A stretch of 64,000 nt of DNA. It comes from Phymatolithon calcareum. Taxonomy: Eukaryota; Rhodophyta; Florideophyceae; Hapalidiales. Positions 10,520 to 20,481 of the stretch are shown one piece after another; the stretch's first letter is position 1, and each line of letters opens with the position of its first letter. A program made the translations under genes and the position numbers. The DNA is taken from NCBI GenBank assembly GCA_977006965.1, contig OZ345359.1, positions 2,604,001-2,668,000 of the forward strand, in the 5' to 3' direction. The notes under the pieces were generated by a model. The model made no database searches. It was not told the origin of the DNA and worked only from the letters and a program-made list of their open reading frames with translations.

Positions 10520-11835
10520 AGAGCTGAGAAACAGTTGCAATGAAGAACAACAATTTACTTGCGATATCGTCTGTGTCTCCAAAAACTAAGGACACGTTGG
10601 TACACCTTGCTCCTTTTACAGTGGCCGGGCGCGATTCGTAAACCTACACGTGAACAGGTGCCACGGAACAGCTCGCGCGAGACCAGGAGCTTCGAATTAA
10701 TGGCGTGTGTGAAGCGCGCTTTGGTGCGCCACGCAAATCCACCACACTTATTTCCGGTTCCAAGGACGATTCGCAGAACATAAAAACAAGAGTATAATCA
10801 GCAATAAAAACATTGAAATATAGCTCGCATGCGCAATTGCGATAATAAGTCATCCCGTTGCAATTGCTGCGTAAAGTGAACGGAATTCAGTGACCATTCC
10901 AAATCCAAGCTTGCATAACAGAAGCACGAACGAGCGTCGCTAGCGACGGCACGCATGATTGCTCGCCCGAATTCAGGGCGAAAGATGTATCAGCGCCAAA
11001 CACGCGCACATGACGCGCGCACGATCCTTCAGCTCCTTGAACGCACTTCGTAAATCGAGCTGACAAGAAAAACCGCGACTTCTCGTTGTACGCGGAACTT
11101 GGTCGGTCGTGAGAGTCAGCACCTTGCGGTTGCTCGGGAATACAGATACAAGTCACGCGATTCAAACAACTTGACAAGTGTACAACAATGCTGTAATACG
11201 TATTACAGCACACCCGATGAGTCCACCTTCATTGACAGGTACTGTTTGCTGTTTGTGCTGGCCATGGTTCGTTCGCCGCCCTGGAAAAGTACAGGTTTCT
11301 TTTGGCATGGGTCACATCCTGTCGCGCGTTCTGGATCTCCTTGGAGCCTTGCTCTGGTACCGGTTTTGGCGCAAGATTCTCAAAGCGCGTCATGAGTCTT
11401 CGCCCGAATAATCGTGCTAGGAGTTCTCTCCTGTCCTTCGGCTCTACAATACGGCACAGAGACTTACAAGAGCTCTAGCTGGATGAGAAATAGCAAAGAA
11501 TATCCTGAACGAATAGTCAATTGATTAATGCCTGAGACGATAACCTGCTACTCTTACGATGAGGCCTTGGGAACTTTTTTTTAAAATTATTTTTAAAAAA
11601 ATAAACTAAACAAATATCCCCTCACAGACAGATAGTGGGTTTTTCTCGCATGCGAACTCTACGCCAGCGCTCCAACTACATTTTTCTCTTCTACTTAATT
11701 CCCTTCCTCACCGCCATGAGATGAATGATATGCCATGTGGCATCATCCTTTTGTTGCATGCTCACCACTTCACGGTAGGTTGCAGAAGATCTAAAGGCTC
11801 CTATTTTATGCCCAGCCGCAAGCTCAGAAGGAGGG
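10520..11835. other. Intergenic region with one perfect palindrome
   Basis: No gene is supported. A 22-bp perfect palindrome centred on ATACGTAT lies at 11189-11210. A 34-codon frame at 11308-11412 (MGHILSRVLDLLGALLWYRF...) begins like an ARF-family amphipathic helix but stops before any GTPase motif. Confidence 0.4.
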
Positions 11836-11837
11836 CT

Positions 11838-12489
11838 AGTTATCGCCTCCCACAAGAATTATGTGCAACACATTCGGAAAGCAAAGAGAGTTAGGCGAAC
11901 ATCGGAGGAAGGTGCGGACTTTACGTACAAGTGCGCCGATTGCGACAGGAAGGTCCCCTACGAAAGCTCTCCGGCGACGCAGCGACGCCTGCATTGCAAA
12001 CCCGGCCCGCCGGTCATCGAGAATCCTACGCAACCATGCCCACCTGTGGGTGCCAAGATCGCCATCCGAAAATGGGATGACCTAGGCCAATTTGAGTGGC
12101 ACTTGAGTACCGTGGTCCTAGTTAATGACCGGAAAGGATGCATGTATCTGTTGAATATTTCGACGGGGAACCGTGTGAACCACTCTGCTTAACGCAGGAG
12201 GATTGGGGTCTTGTTGAGCTGCCACGTCCCAAGGTCGCATCACGTGCAGGGTCCTTGGCAGACAAACTTGTCAAGGCCGCAAAACGGAATGCTGCACAAG
12301 CAGCTCTAGAGCACTTTCACATGGGAACGGCAGACGTGGAAAACATCAGAACTTCAAATATCTGAGAGTACTGCAGCCCGTCGACAGAGACTCAATGGTC
12401 CCCGTTAATCACCGCGTTCCAATAGCCTGGTCTCGCTTCCAAGAAGTCAAGCGGATTCTTACGCACAAGATCCGACGCTACGTACAGTA
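11838..12489 (+). pseudogene. Broken gene with CxxC knuckle and Tudor/agenet-like domain
   Basis: Two frameshifts (near 12140 and 12355) separate three coding segments. The first has KCADCDRKVPYESS...LHC, a plausible Cys-rich zinc site. The next spans VGAKIAIRKWDDLGQFEWHL, then VSVEYFDGEPCEPLCL and EDWGLVELP, with the spacing of Tudor, PWWP or agenet barrels (basic start, W in the middle, YFDGE near the end). The last reads FKYLRVLQPVDRDSM...RFQEVKRIL. The product is not recognised and may belong to a transposon. The domain call rests on pattern only. Confidence 0.4.
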
Positions 12490-12694
12490 ATTTAAAGATT
12501 TTATTGTACTGCAGTGCCCTGTACCAATTTATTAGAGTAAATCGGCAACTATTGCACACTCCCTATGCACGTCCTCTTCCGAACAGGTTCCTGCGCATGT
12601 GTCTCCGCCAGTGGTCTATAAGCCTGTGCATTGCTTCTTCTAACGCTGAACCTAAGTAGCAGGAACGTAGACGATCAAGCAACAACGAAGCAAA

Positions 12695-12862
12695 CCAATG
12701 ACCCTACCTAGGCTCCCGAAAGATCTACACTTCTCACAGAGACGTGCAGAAGTGGTACTCCAACGGGTCCTAGTGAATTGCTGTCCGATTGTGTCATGCT
12801 TTCCACATGGATGCAGCGAGAATGAATCGCTACTTGTAATGCCTCTCGGCCTGTCAGGGTGA
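12695..12862 (+). pseudogene. F6 LINE fragment after the RNase H domain
   Basis: From 12698 the frame reads MTLPRLPKDLHFSQRRAEVV, then a Cys-rich continuation NCCPIVSCFPHGCSENESLL. It is colinear with VTLPTLPKDLHISQRRAEVV...HGHSENGPLL in the F6 copy at 37698-38369. Only this piece survives. Confidence 0.7.
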
Positions 12863-12864
12863 AG

Positions 12865-13325
12865 GAAAAGATGAGAACGATGGTAACGTTGGGAACAGGA
12901 GAGATTGAGAGGCTAGGTCGCCATGCAGTTGCTCGTTTCCGATGGCGCTGCCTTTATTGTGTTTAAGTAGTAATCAGCTCGATTACCAATGTAGCAAAGG
13001 CAGGAGCAAGACTCCAGTGTTCAGGAAATCACAAGATATGCAAAAACCAACACCTTGATTGGATCACGGCTTACCAGTAACTCCGGTAGGCCTCTCTTCT
13101 GCGTGGGCCTTCCGGCACCCACACGGAAGAGTCGTCTACTGGCAGGGATAGCGGTGCCCAGGAAGGGTCACTGCAATCAATATTCCTAGATGCCAGCTTA
13201 GGGACAGCGAAGGTATCGCGTCGACGTCCCTTCAGCTGATCACGAGTTCTCTCGCGCTGTCTCGGCGTTTGAAAGAGCAGGGTGTTACATACTCCACGAC
13301 CCACTTTGCAAGGATTGCCCGTCTG
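12865..13325. other. Intergenic, no supported gene
   Basis: No domain, long frame or repeat relationship was recognised here. Confidence 0.4.
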
Positions 13326-13402
13326 GGGATACATGATGTTTTATTTTAAAAGCTCCCAACACCCCAGTTTGAGTAACAGGACCGCTTCTCACTCTTCCGC
13401 GG

Positions 13403-13813
13403 CCATCAAGTGGTCATTTGGAATGTTCCCACCAATGCGTACCTCCACCCTCATCGAGCTCAATGGCCAATTTGGGAAAGATGCTATCAAAGACTCAAAG
13501 GACAGGTTCTCCAAAGAGGACAGTGCCTGGACTAAGCGAACAATCGACGAGCTATTGGCCATGTTTGACGCTGTCTTCAAGTGAGGACTACTTGAAAACC
13601 TGAAATCAACGCGTGCCACAGGAAAATGGAGTAATTTTCCACCTCGAAGTCCCGAACGAGACCAGAGGTGGGGTTTTTGTAGCTCACTGAATCGTATTAC
13701 ACTACCAAAAAAAGAAACTCTTCTTCAGACAGAATTGGCACTGAGAAAGTCGCTCCAAGCCTCAGCAGATGTGTTGGTAACTTTTAAATAAAAATCTACC
13801 TTTCTTCTTCTTC
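13403..13813 (+). mobile_element. F3 LINE, 5'-truncated, 12-bp TSD
   Basis: This 411-bp insertion encodes AIKWSFGMFPPMRTSTLIEL, then FGKDAIKDSKDRF and a stop. Its 3' UTR ends TTTTAAATAAAAATC followed by a CTT/TTC tract. It is flanked by ACTCTTCCGCGG (13391-13402) and ACTCTTCCGTGG (13814-13825). It is the clearest copy of the F3 3' end and shows that the family ends in a TTC microsatellite, not poly(A). Confidence 0.8.
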
Positions 13814-13952
13814 ACTCTTCCGTGGCGGTCACACTCAATTCTCCTAGAATCTCCTCAATTCGAATTTCGCTTCCCGTGAGAGCCCGAGTGAGTCTTTTGC
13901 ATTCATATTCCTTTCGCTCGGCATTGGAGAGCTTTGCACGATCGGTGCTGTG

Positions 13953-14858
13953 CAGGGGTGGCACCAATTCTACTTCTATTGCAGTAAGTCGAAATAAACT
14001 GCAATAACAGCTCTATTGCAACAGAGTTCCTTACTGCAGTCATTATTGCGACGCAGCGCCTTACTGCAGTTATTGCGTACTCATATTCCTGAATGCGGAG
14101 ATGACAATGGAGCTGCGTGGCACCGTAAGTTCACCTTACTAAGGTGAACCCTTACGGAGCCACGAAGTCGGCAGAGGTCCACTCTAGTAGGGGTTTTCGC
14201 AACTCTTAATACGTACTACAATAGCTGATCCACGTTTTGTGTTAAGGGTATTCCAGCACATCTATCTCTAATAGCGGAGCCAAAAATACATATGTGGAGA
14301 TGATACAAGAAGAGAAAACTGCCTGTGAAAGCCTGCTGTGTGCTGAAGATAGTGGATCGCCTACTGAAAGTGCATCAACTGCACCACTGAGTATGGATGA
14401 TCGTTTGATTAAGAAACGCGAGGAATCTACAGAGGTTCAGTCGCGGTACATGGGATGTGATTTTATAGTGGGATCTGTTGCCGAGGTTGAACGTTTATGG
14501 TCTATCGCCAAAAACATTTTTACTGGCAATCGCAAAGACACGACGCCTATCGCTTTCCATAATCTTTCTCAAAGTGAATCAGGCATATTGGAACAGTCAG
14601 TCTGTCAAATTGGCTACGGCAAAGGCGCAATCTGATCGAGTCCATCAAGCGTTGCAGGAAGACGAAGAGCACGCTGATCTCGAGGCGTAGTACTACAGAT
14701 ATTGTTTCCCTTATTGTAGGATCGCTTCTTATTGCTGTTGTTATTGCAAGGTGTAGTTCGATTGCAATAAACATTTCGTTACCAGAAAGTGGACCAGTAA
14801 AACTGATCTATTGCCGAGCGAAGACCAATCCGTAACAGTGAAATTGGTGCCACCCCTG
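13953..14858. mobile_element. hAT transposon, 906 bp, 8-bp TSD
   Basis: Both ends carry the hAT-type inverted terminus CAGGGGTGGCACCAATT. The flanks are GTGCTGTG at 13945-13952 and GTGCTGTG at 14859-14866, an exact 8-bp duplication. TTATTGC/ATTGCA words cluster just inside both ends, as is common in hAT subterminal regions. A strong imperfect hairpin lies near 14119-14165. The interior keeps a broken hAT dimerisation domain, so this is an internally deleted copy that needs enzyme in trans. Confidence 0.85.
14285..14690 (+). pseudogene. hAT transposase C-terminal (dimerisation) domain, frameshifted
   Basis: The frame reads YMGCDFIVGSVAEVERLWSI, then AKNIFTGNRKDTTP. After a frameshift near 14555 it continues FLKVNQAYWNSQSVKLA. 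The order (S)xxxxVERxWSIAKxIxTxxRxxxxP...FLKxNxxxW is the hallmark of the hAT C-terminal dimerisation region. An acidic leader (MIQEEKTACESLLCAEDSGS) precedes it. The catalytic core and BED finger are absent. Confidence 0.75.
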
Positions 14859-14929
14859 GTGCTGTGCTGGGAGCTGGACGAAGAGTCTATCGTAATACTA
14901 GATCGCATGTCCTGAGACCATCCGGCCGA

Positions 14930-15134
14930 TTTGGTCCTGCCCCGACGAGTGCGCGAAGGGAAGCAACGGCTTTATCCGGAGCGAAACATGTGCCAGTATG
15001 GCGTCAAGGAGACAGTAGAGCACCTAATCATGCGCTGTTCTGGTCAGGTTGCCTCTCGACGGCAACACATCGGAAGAGTGCATAGCAATACTGTAGATGA
15101 TCTGTGCAGGGAGAGAACTGTAAGGCTATTTTAA
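14930..15134 (+). pseudogene. F6 LINE C-terminal zinc-finger fragment
   Basis: The frame reads ERNMCQYGVKETVEHLIMRC, then SGQVASRRQHIGRV and VDDLCRERTV. It matches DPVCKMCPFGVKETVEHLIL...CRERPVEIL at the end of the F6 copy near 37700. This CxxC...H...C finger follows RNase H in I/Jockey-type LINEs. Confidence 0.7.
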
Positions 15135-15490
15135 TTTTTTGAACAATTAAAACTTGCTCTAGGGTAAGATATGTGTCGAACCATTAGGTGGGGTCTAGTC
15201 CGAGTCCTTGATATTCTACGTGGACTACAATGACAGTCATCCTTTGTTCAAGACACGCAACATTTATTGCGTTTTTTGCAGTAGTTTTCATTGGACTGAT
15301 TTCGTGATAGTTCTCTTTCGTGTTTACTAGGAACACAAGTGTTTACCCAGGTTGGGTGACGAAATCAGCGTAACAGAAAAGCTATAAAATCCTGCTGGGA
15401 GTTCCTGACTGAGAAGGAACCCAAGCATTAAGAAGAAAACCGAACCCTATCAAGAATTCTAGCACGAGCTAGTGTCTATTTTACGAACCC

Positions 15491-16206
15491 CCTCAATTGA
15501 GGGGCGATTTGAAAGCTCGAAAAAATCCATAGAGCAAATTCGAAACAGATCGCTCACGCCATATTCGTAAAGCCTGGCTCATCTTCTGCCCGAGGAGTAT
15601 CCACACCACTACCTTAAATTCGCTTCGTTCGGCGCTAGAAACGAAAATATGTTGGTCACGCAGAAGTACCGGACCTGCCATTCCAGGAGAAAAAAACCGG
15701 CCGCGCGCGGTCGGTACATCAGTACACACCAAGGCAGCATCTGTAAGAGGTCTTGCAGAGTGCTCCAGACTATACGGAGCCATTTCGAAGCCAAAAAAGG
15801 TGAGTAGCATGGTTCAGAATGTACTCGGGGAAAAAATCAATGGTCGCGCGAGCATGTTTCATCGCATGAAATGGGTTCTGATTCGTCATCCATTGAAGAA
15901 GACTAAGATTAAGACAGTCCACATTGTCAACGTCAAGGCAGAGAACGCTGACGATGACATTACGGACGCTGAAAAGCTTGAACCGAGCCAAGATCGGCAA
16001 AGCGCGTTACCGCCCAGGCCTGCTTACAGTGTTCATTCTTGCCAATCGTCATCGCGAAACGCCTGTTTATCGTCTACAGTCGCGCTCACATGCTCCTCAG
16101 AAGGGCATAAAAGCTTCGATACAACCTTCAGAAGCTCTAAACGCCCTCTTCCGAGCACTCTTGCAGCGAGTAACTTTCATGAGCAAAAAATTAAATGAAT
16201 CTCTTC
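15491..16206 (-). mobile_element. Palindrome-ended element, partial copy T1
   Basis: It starts with CCTCAATTGAGG (15491-15502) and for about 690 bp matches the reverse complement of the right part of the element at 27687-29599. Its other end is lost at the junction with the next element. It contains a reading frame (LNRAKIGKARYRPGLLTVFI, then LANRHRETPVY) conserved in the other copy. Confidence 0.65.
15924..16200 (+). pseudogene. Conserved unknown frame of the palindrome-ended family
   Basis: The segment LNRAKIGKARYRPGLLTVFI...HRETPVYRLQSRS...KASIQPSEALNALF is alignable with LNRANTGKAQYHPGMLTVNI...HRETPVYSPQSHS...KASIKPSGALKSLF at 28916-29137 (minus), and weakly with 17450-17640 (minus). Conservation of the frame suggests it once coded for protein. 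The function is not recognised. Confidence 0.5.
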
Positions 16207-16239
16207 CCTCAATTGAGGGTTTGAGATTCATATAATTTT

Positions 16240-16700
16240 TTGCAAACTAAAGCGCTCCAATATCAGGCTTTTCGACAGCGTTAAGCTTATGGATAGCAAC
16301 AACGAGCTTCTTGAAACAGTCTCAACCAAATGAAAGCGATAGATGCATGTTTCGCCACCATAAAGCTTGCTACATGATGAACAGATGGCAGTCGTTTTCC
16401 TCACTTTGCAAACTTTGCGATTGATTTGCGCTGCAAAAGTAGTCGCCATGGCATTCGAATTCTTCCTTTTCTTCTCGGTGGGAATGAAGTGGGTTCGAGC
16501 ACCGCTCTCTAACGTAAATGTACGATATGAATTGACTGAATGTTGACGAGTAGTCCTGGAGTTAAATGCGGTATCGATGAATTGCTGGATCAGTACTTCA
16601 TGTTATCTTTCATCACGCGCTGCTGACACTTTGGATCAGCTTCAGAGAATAGAAACGAGTTATCAACCAGGAAAGTTGCCGGAGCGAATGTGTTCACACG
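16240..16700 (-). pseudogene. piggyBac/IS4-like transposase C-terminus, broken
   Basis: The minus-strand frame reads FIDTAFNSRTTRQHSVNSYR, then GARTHFIPTEKKRK and CKVRKTTAICSSCSKLYGGE. It is colinear with the copy at 27740-28109. A Cys-rich zinc-binding end after a Lys-rich linker is the usual finish of DDE_Tnp_1_7 (piggyBac-type) transposases. The catalytic core is not seen. Confidence 0.5.
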
Positions 16701-16789
16701 AAACGACCATTGAAGCAGTGGATTCGCCATTCGACGTCGAAATATTCTCGGCGGTCTGAGCTCTTGAGGAGATAGAACGCTTTCGAATC

Positions 16790-17426
16790 CCATGCATACA
16801 CCACATTTACTGGTTCGCAGACAGAAGAAGCTTCCTCGATGCGCTGACCGGGCAACGATGGATGTATGGGGAGCCAACATGCTGTCGGATACTACGGAAA
16901 GGCTGATTGATGATATCATCACTTGCGAAGCCATTTGGATCCAAAGCTACTGTGGGCTCCCCCTGGGAATGAAAAGACGGAAGATCTTGCTCGGAACGGC
17001 ATTACGAAGTCAAGTCTGGTGACGCATCAAAATGTATCCTTAACCCTAGAATCTGCACGGTCGATTGTCAATCGGCACCAGTCGACAAAGCCTCGGAGTA
17101 TGCAGTTGTTACCCCCAGAGCGCAATATAAGCCACAGGCGCGCTGCAACTATTCTCAATCAACTTTCCGCACTATGTTGCTCGCTGGTAACAGTTTTTCA
17201 AGATGTTTCCGTTGAATACGACCCTATATGCAAGACCTGCTTTGTGGAAACCAATGAAACCGTCGAGCATCTACTCCTACGCTGTAGTGGATGGAATGTA
17301 TCAAGGCACCAGACTATTGGTAGAGTTGTCACCAAAGCGGTGGAGGAAATATGCAATGAAAAACCGGTCGAAGTACTCAAGTACGTGAACAATGAGGGGC
17401 TGTTTGAAAACATCCCAAAATCTTAG
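16790..17426 (+). pseudogene. F6 LINE fragment: RNase H end plus zinc finger
   Basis: The first segment ends AIWIQSYCGLPLGMKR, a decayed WIPSHCGxxxNExAD motif of RNase H. After a frameshift near 16960 it reads LARNGITKSSLVTHQNVSLT...RSIVNRHQSTKP, and then DPICKTCFVETNETVEHLLL, a CxxC...H...C finger. The order equals that of 37698-38369. It is inserted in element T2. Confidence 0.7.
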
Positions 17427-18089
17427 AGGGCGTAGCGAACAGAGCCCCCAAAAGGTCGCCCAGTGCTTCTGAGGACTTCCTTGCAGCTTTATTGGTCTAC
17501 TGGTTAGCGTTTCATTGCGAATGCAGCTGGAAAATTGGCGTTTTCTGATGAAGTTTGACGAAGACGAGTACTGTAAGCAGGACTTGGCAATGCTACGCTT
17601 TTCTAGTGTGAGCTCGGCGCAAGGTGCCGAGCGGGCTGAAGCACCATCAACAGGATTTTATGAATTGAGTCTAACAAGCTTGACACTCGGTGCTGAATTA
17701 GGACCTATTTTACGCGCAGTGACGTGCTGGCGAGACCACCGATTTTCTCTTCAACTACATCCTGAGCCGTACCAATCACATATATTGACTTGGAAATGGG
17801 TGCCAATAGTCTACAACATTCTTCTCGACTAAGCGCCTTCGTTTCCTTGGCATGTTTGGCTGCACCGACCCGTAGACGGGAGTCTTTTTCTTGCGGCACA
17901 GCAGGTCTTATTCTTAAGAGTAGACAGCACATTTTCGTTCCTAGCTCAGCAAGATGTGATTTTCAGGTAGTAATTGCTCTACTCTTCGCACAGAAGACAA
18001 GCCCGGCCTTATAATTCTGGCGTGAGCGAGCTGTTCCGCCTTCGTTTTATAGATTTTATCGAGCTTTTAAATCGCCCCTCAATTGAGGT

Positions 18090-18695
18090 GGTTAGTAAAC
18101 TAGACACTAGTGCGGCTAATACTGAACACCGGAGACGGTGTGTTCCACTCGTCGTAGACACAGCTATCGATTCATAGACCCTTTGGGCACTACAATCGTA
18201 GAACCGATAATCCTCCGAAGATCCTGCTTCTGCCTGTGAATCTAGGACGACAATCGCTGATACCATCCAAGTCATCTCGCCGTTTGGAAAGTTTGGCTAA
18301 ATCCATATCAGGTACTTCATTTACGAACAAGGCCGAACCGGTATACCTGCTGGTATATCCAACCAAGACGAGTTCGATCGCATCGCGGATAATACATGAG
18401 TGCAAAGTGACAATATGGCGTTAAAATACGCCTTCTGCAATAAAGAATCGAAGACGTAAGTCAACTGCTTCTTTCAAACCTTCTCACCTAGTCTGAACCA
18501 CGCACACCTGGCCAGCTCCATGGATGCTCCTGATTTCACAGGTTTTGCACGGCGGAAAAATAGGAAGCAGAGTTTGACGACATATGGAAACCTTGGGCTT
18601 CAACCTCACTGGTTATGATTTGAAAGGAGACAGTAGATTGGATACCGAGAAATATAGTCGAAAGAAAAAGGTATGTAGTAGAGCTAAGACACAAG
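18090..18695. other. Intergenic, no supported gene
   Basis: No recognisable domain or repeat; only short frames. Confidence 0.4.
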
Positions 18696-18699
18696 GAGA

Positions 18700-18846
18700 A
18701 GAAGAAGAAATTATTTTTATCTAATCGACACCAACGCATTAGCAGACGCTTGGGGTAACTTTCAATTTCAGACTTGTGTCTACAGTGATATGCGGCTAGA
18801 AGTTGCGACCCAGTACGATAGGGTACCAAAACCTACCTCTGGTCCT
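18700..18846 (-). repeat. F3 LINE 3' UTR fragment
   Basis: It begins GAAGAAGAAGAAATTATTTT and contains CCAACGCATTAGCAGACGCT, TGGGGTAACTTTC and finally CCTACCTCTGGTCC, matching the F3 3' UTR in order. No coding part remains. Confidence 0.6.
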
Positions 18847-19031
18847 TAATAAGACACAGGGAGTTCAGCACAGTCCAGGACAGACACGTAGCCCAGTTAG
18901 CGCGGGCGCCAACTGTGAATTCTACAAGGATCACCGTCTAGGAGACAGGATTGTCTACGATTCCAAACAGTTCCAACCAACAACAGGGCAGCTAGCAAGA
19001 TAGGCATCTTTATCGATATATTGTATTCGTA

Positions 19032-19056
19032 GCAGTCCTACGAATCGTAGGACTGC
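19032..19056. repeat. 12-bp inverted repeat with 1-nt spacer
   Basis: GCAGTCCTACGA, one A, then TCGTAGGACTGC. It is exact, with no adjacent gene. Confidence 0.8.
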
Positions 19057-19151
19057 AAGGCTTTTCAATAAACGTCAAAAAAGATGGTGAAGCATGGTAT
19101 ATTTCTGATATACCTGGCTGCACATGCTGGGAAAAGTCAATGGGAGAAGAA

Positions 19152-19700
19152 GAAGAAAAGTAGATATTTATTAGTTACTAACTCTTCTGCTGACGCTTGC
19201 AGCAACTTAATTTGCCTTGATTCTGTCCAACGACGAGTTTCTCATGGTGGGTCTTACACGGTTCGGTGGTCTAGAAAAACCTACCTCTGGTCCCCGAGGG
19301 GCCCCGAAGGGGAAAATTAGTCCACGTTCATGTGTCACACCGGGGCTCAGGTTTTCGGGGGGGTTTTACTCTGCTGTGTAGGGATGTGGGTCGTCGATAA
19401 CCTAGAACATAGCCAGGAGCTCAAGTGCTGGCTTAGTCCAGGCGCTGTGTTCTTTTGAGAATCAGTCCTTCGATAATCCGTTTATGATGTCTTCCATAGC
19501 ATCTTTCTCATATGGCCAGTCTGCTCGATGAGGACAGAAGTACTTTTCGGTGGAAATGTTCCAAATGCCCACTTGATTGCAAGTGTCCTGTGCCTTCCGG
19601 AGTCAAAGTGAAGGTGCGTTGATTGCATATTTTTCGAACTCGGAATAGGTCGCTTTTTCGATTTCTCCGCCTTCGCTGCCGCCTCGACGACCTTGGCCCT
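19152..19700 (-). mobile_element. F3 LINE 3' end, decayed
   Basis: The 3' UTR at 19152-19300 (AAGTAGATATTTATTAGTTA and then CTTCTGCTGACGCTTG) is followed to the right by minus-strand coding sequence AIKWAFGTFPPKSTSVLIEQ and TGHMRKML. This matches AIKWSFGMFPPMRTSTLIEL of the 13403 copy. It is 5'-truncated. Confidence 0.6.
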
Positions 19701-20481
19701 TTGTCATCTCCTGAAGTTCTGCTTAGCTTACAAAAGTCAATGGAAGCAGACCTCTATCGTAGAACAATTAAGAACGACTATTGCTCATTGTTGTGGGATG
19801 AACAGACAATAGATGCTCATCCGAAGCAAGTATGTATATCTTTTACTACCCGGCTCTTAGAACTGGGTTCTACGAGCCCAGATGAGACATCAACGATAGA
19901 GATCCTTGGCAACGGTGAGGAATATTACAAATGATTTGAATAGCATCACATAGAGGTGTCGTGCACAGCCAAATGGCTGTGGGACTTTGCCTACACGGTG
20001 GCACTTTCCCGTATCCAGTCCCTAGCGGGTACGCTGAACGTGAAGTTGGTGCTGAGCCGGTCCCATTCACTGTTATTGAAATTTAACCTGGCCTTGTAGG
20101 GGGCCATGAGGTTGAGATTTGACGGCGTCCTTCTCCCGAGTGTCTCACACTTCCACTCCTGCAAGGCAATGTGCCAATCTCATGATTGTCCTGACTATCC
20201 AAGAGCGAATGCTAGTGGAGATTGTGAGATTATTTTCGACGGATTTATCTCACATCACAACCGGCGAAAAGCGCCAATCAGTATGTCCAAGGCCAACAAG
20301 ATAGCGGTCAGTGCTTCCTCTTCCATCCAATATGGAGGCTCTGATGAGAAACGCGCACTGAAAGTTGAGTATCTCAATTCAAAAAGTTGTTATCTGTGTC
20401 TCCCGAAACTAAATTTAATGTTGACTTTCTCTTCAGTTGGTGTGCCATCCTTGTGCTGAAACATACCGCGCTCGCCTCGCC
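19700..20481. other. Upstream region of the lactone oxidase gene
   Basis: No gene is supported. The last few hundred bases should contain the promoter and 5' UTR of the gene at 20482. No clear TATA element was found. Confidence 0.35.

Larger units (their letters stand above)
13326..14935 (-). mobile_element. F2 LINE remnant split by two later insertions
   Basis: Three blocks are colinear with other F2 copies. The 3' end lies at 13326-13402. The coding part at 13814-13952 reads NAERKEYECKRLTRALTGSE and IRIEEILGEL on the minus strand. A further piece lies from 14867. The gaps are an F3 LINE (13403-13813) and a hAT element (13953-14858), each flanked by its own target duplication. The F2 copy is therefore the oldest layer. 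Confidence 0.7.
16207..18088. mobile_element. Palindrome-ended element T2, about 1.9 kb
   Basis: Its ends are CCTCAATTGAGG at 16207-16218 and 18077-18088. The left part encodes a transposase C-terminus on the minus strand. The right part (17440-18088) matches T1 and T3. An F6 LINE fragment lies in the middle. At the left end the palindrome extends into an imperfect 33-bp one bounded by GAATCTC and GAGATTC. No TSD was recognised. Confidence 0.65.

Noticed and set aside
16490-16515. Second tRNA-like B box (GGGTTCGAGCACC)
   Set aside because: The same site in element T3 is GGGTTCTAACACC and codes for part of the transposase, so the resemblance is chance.
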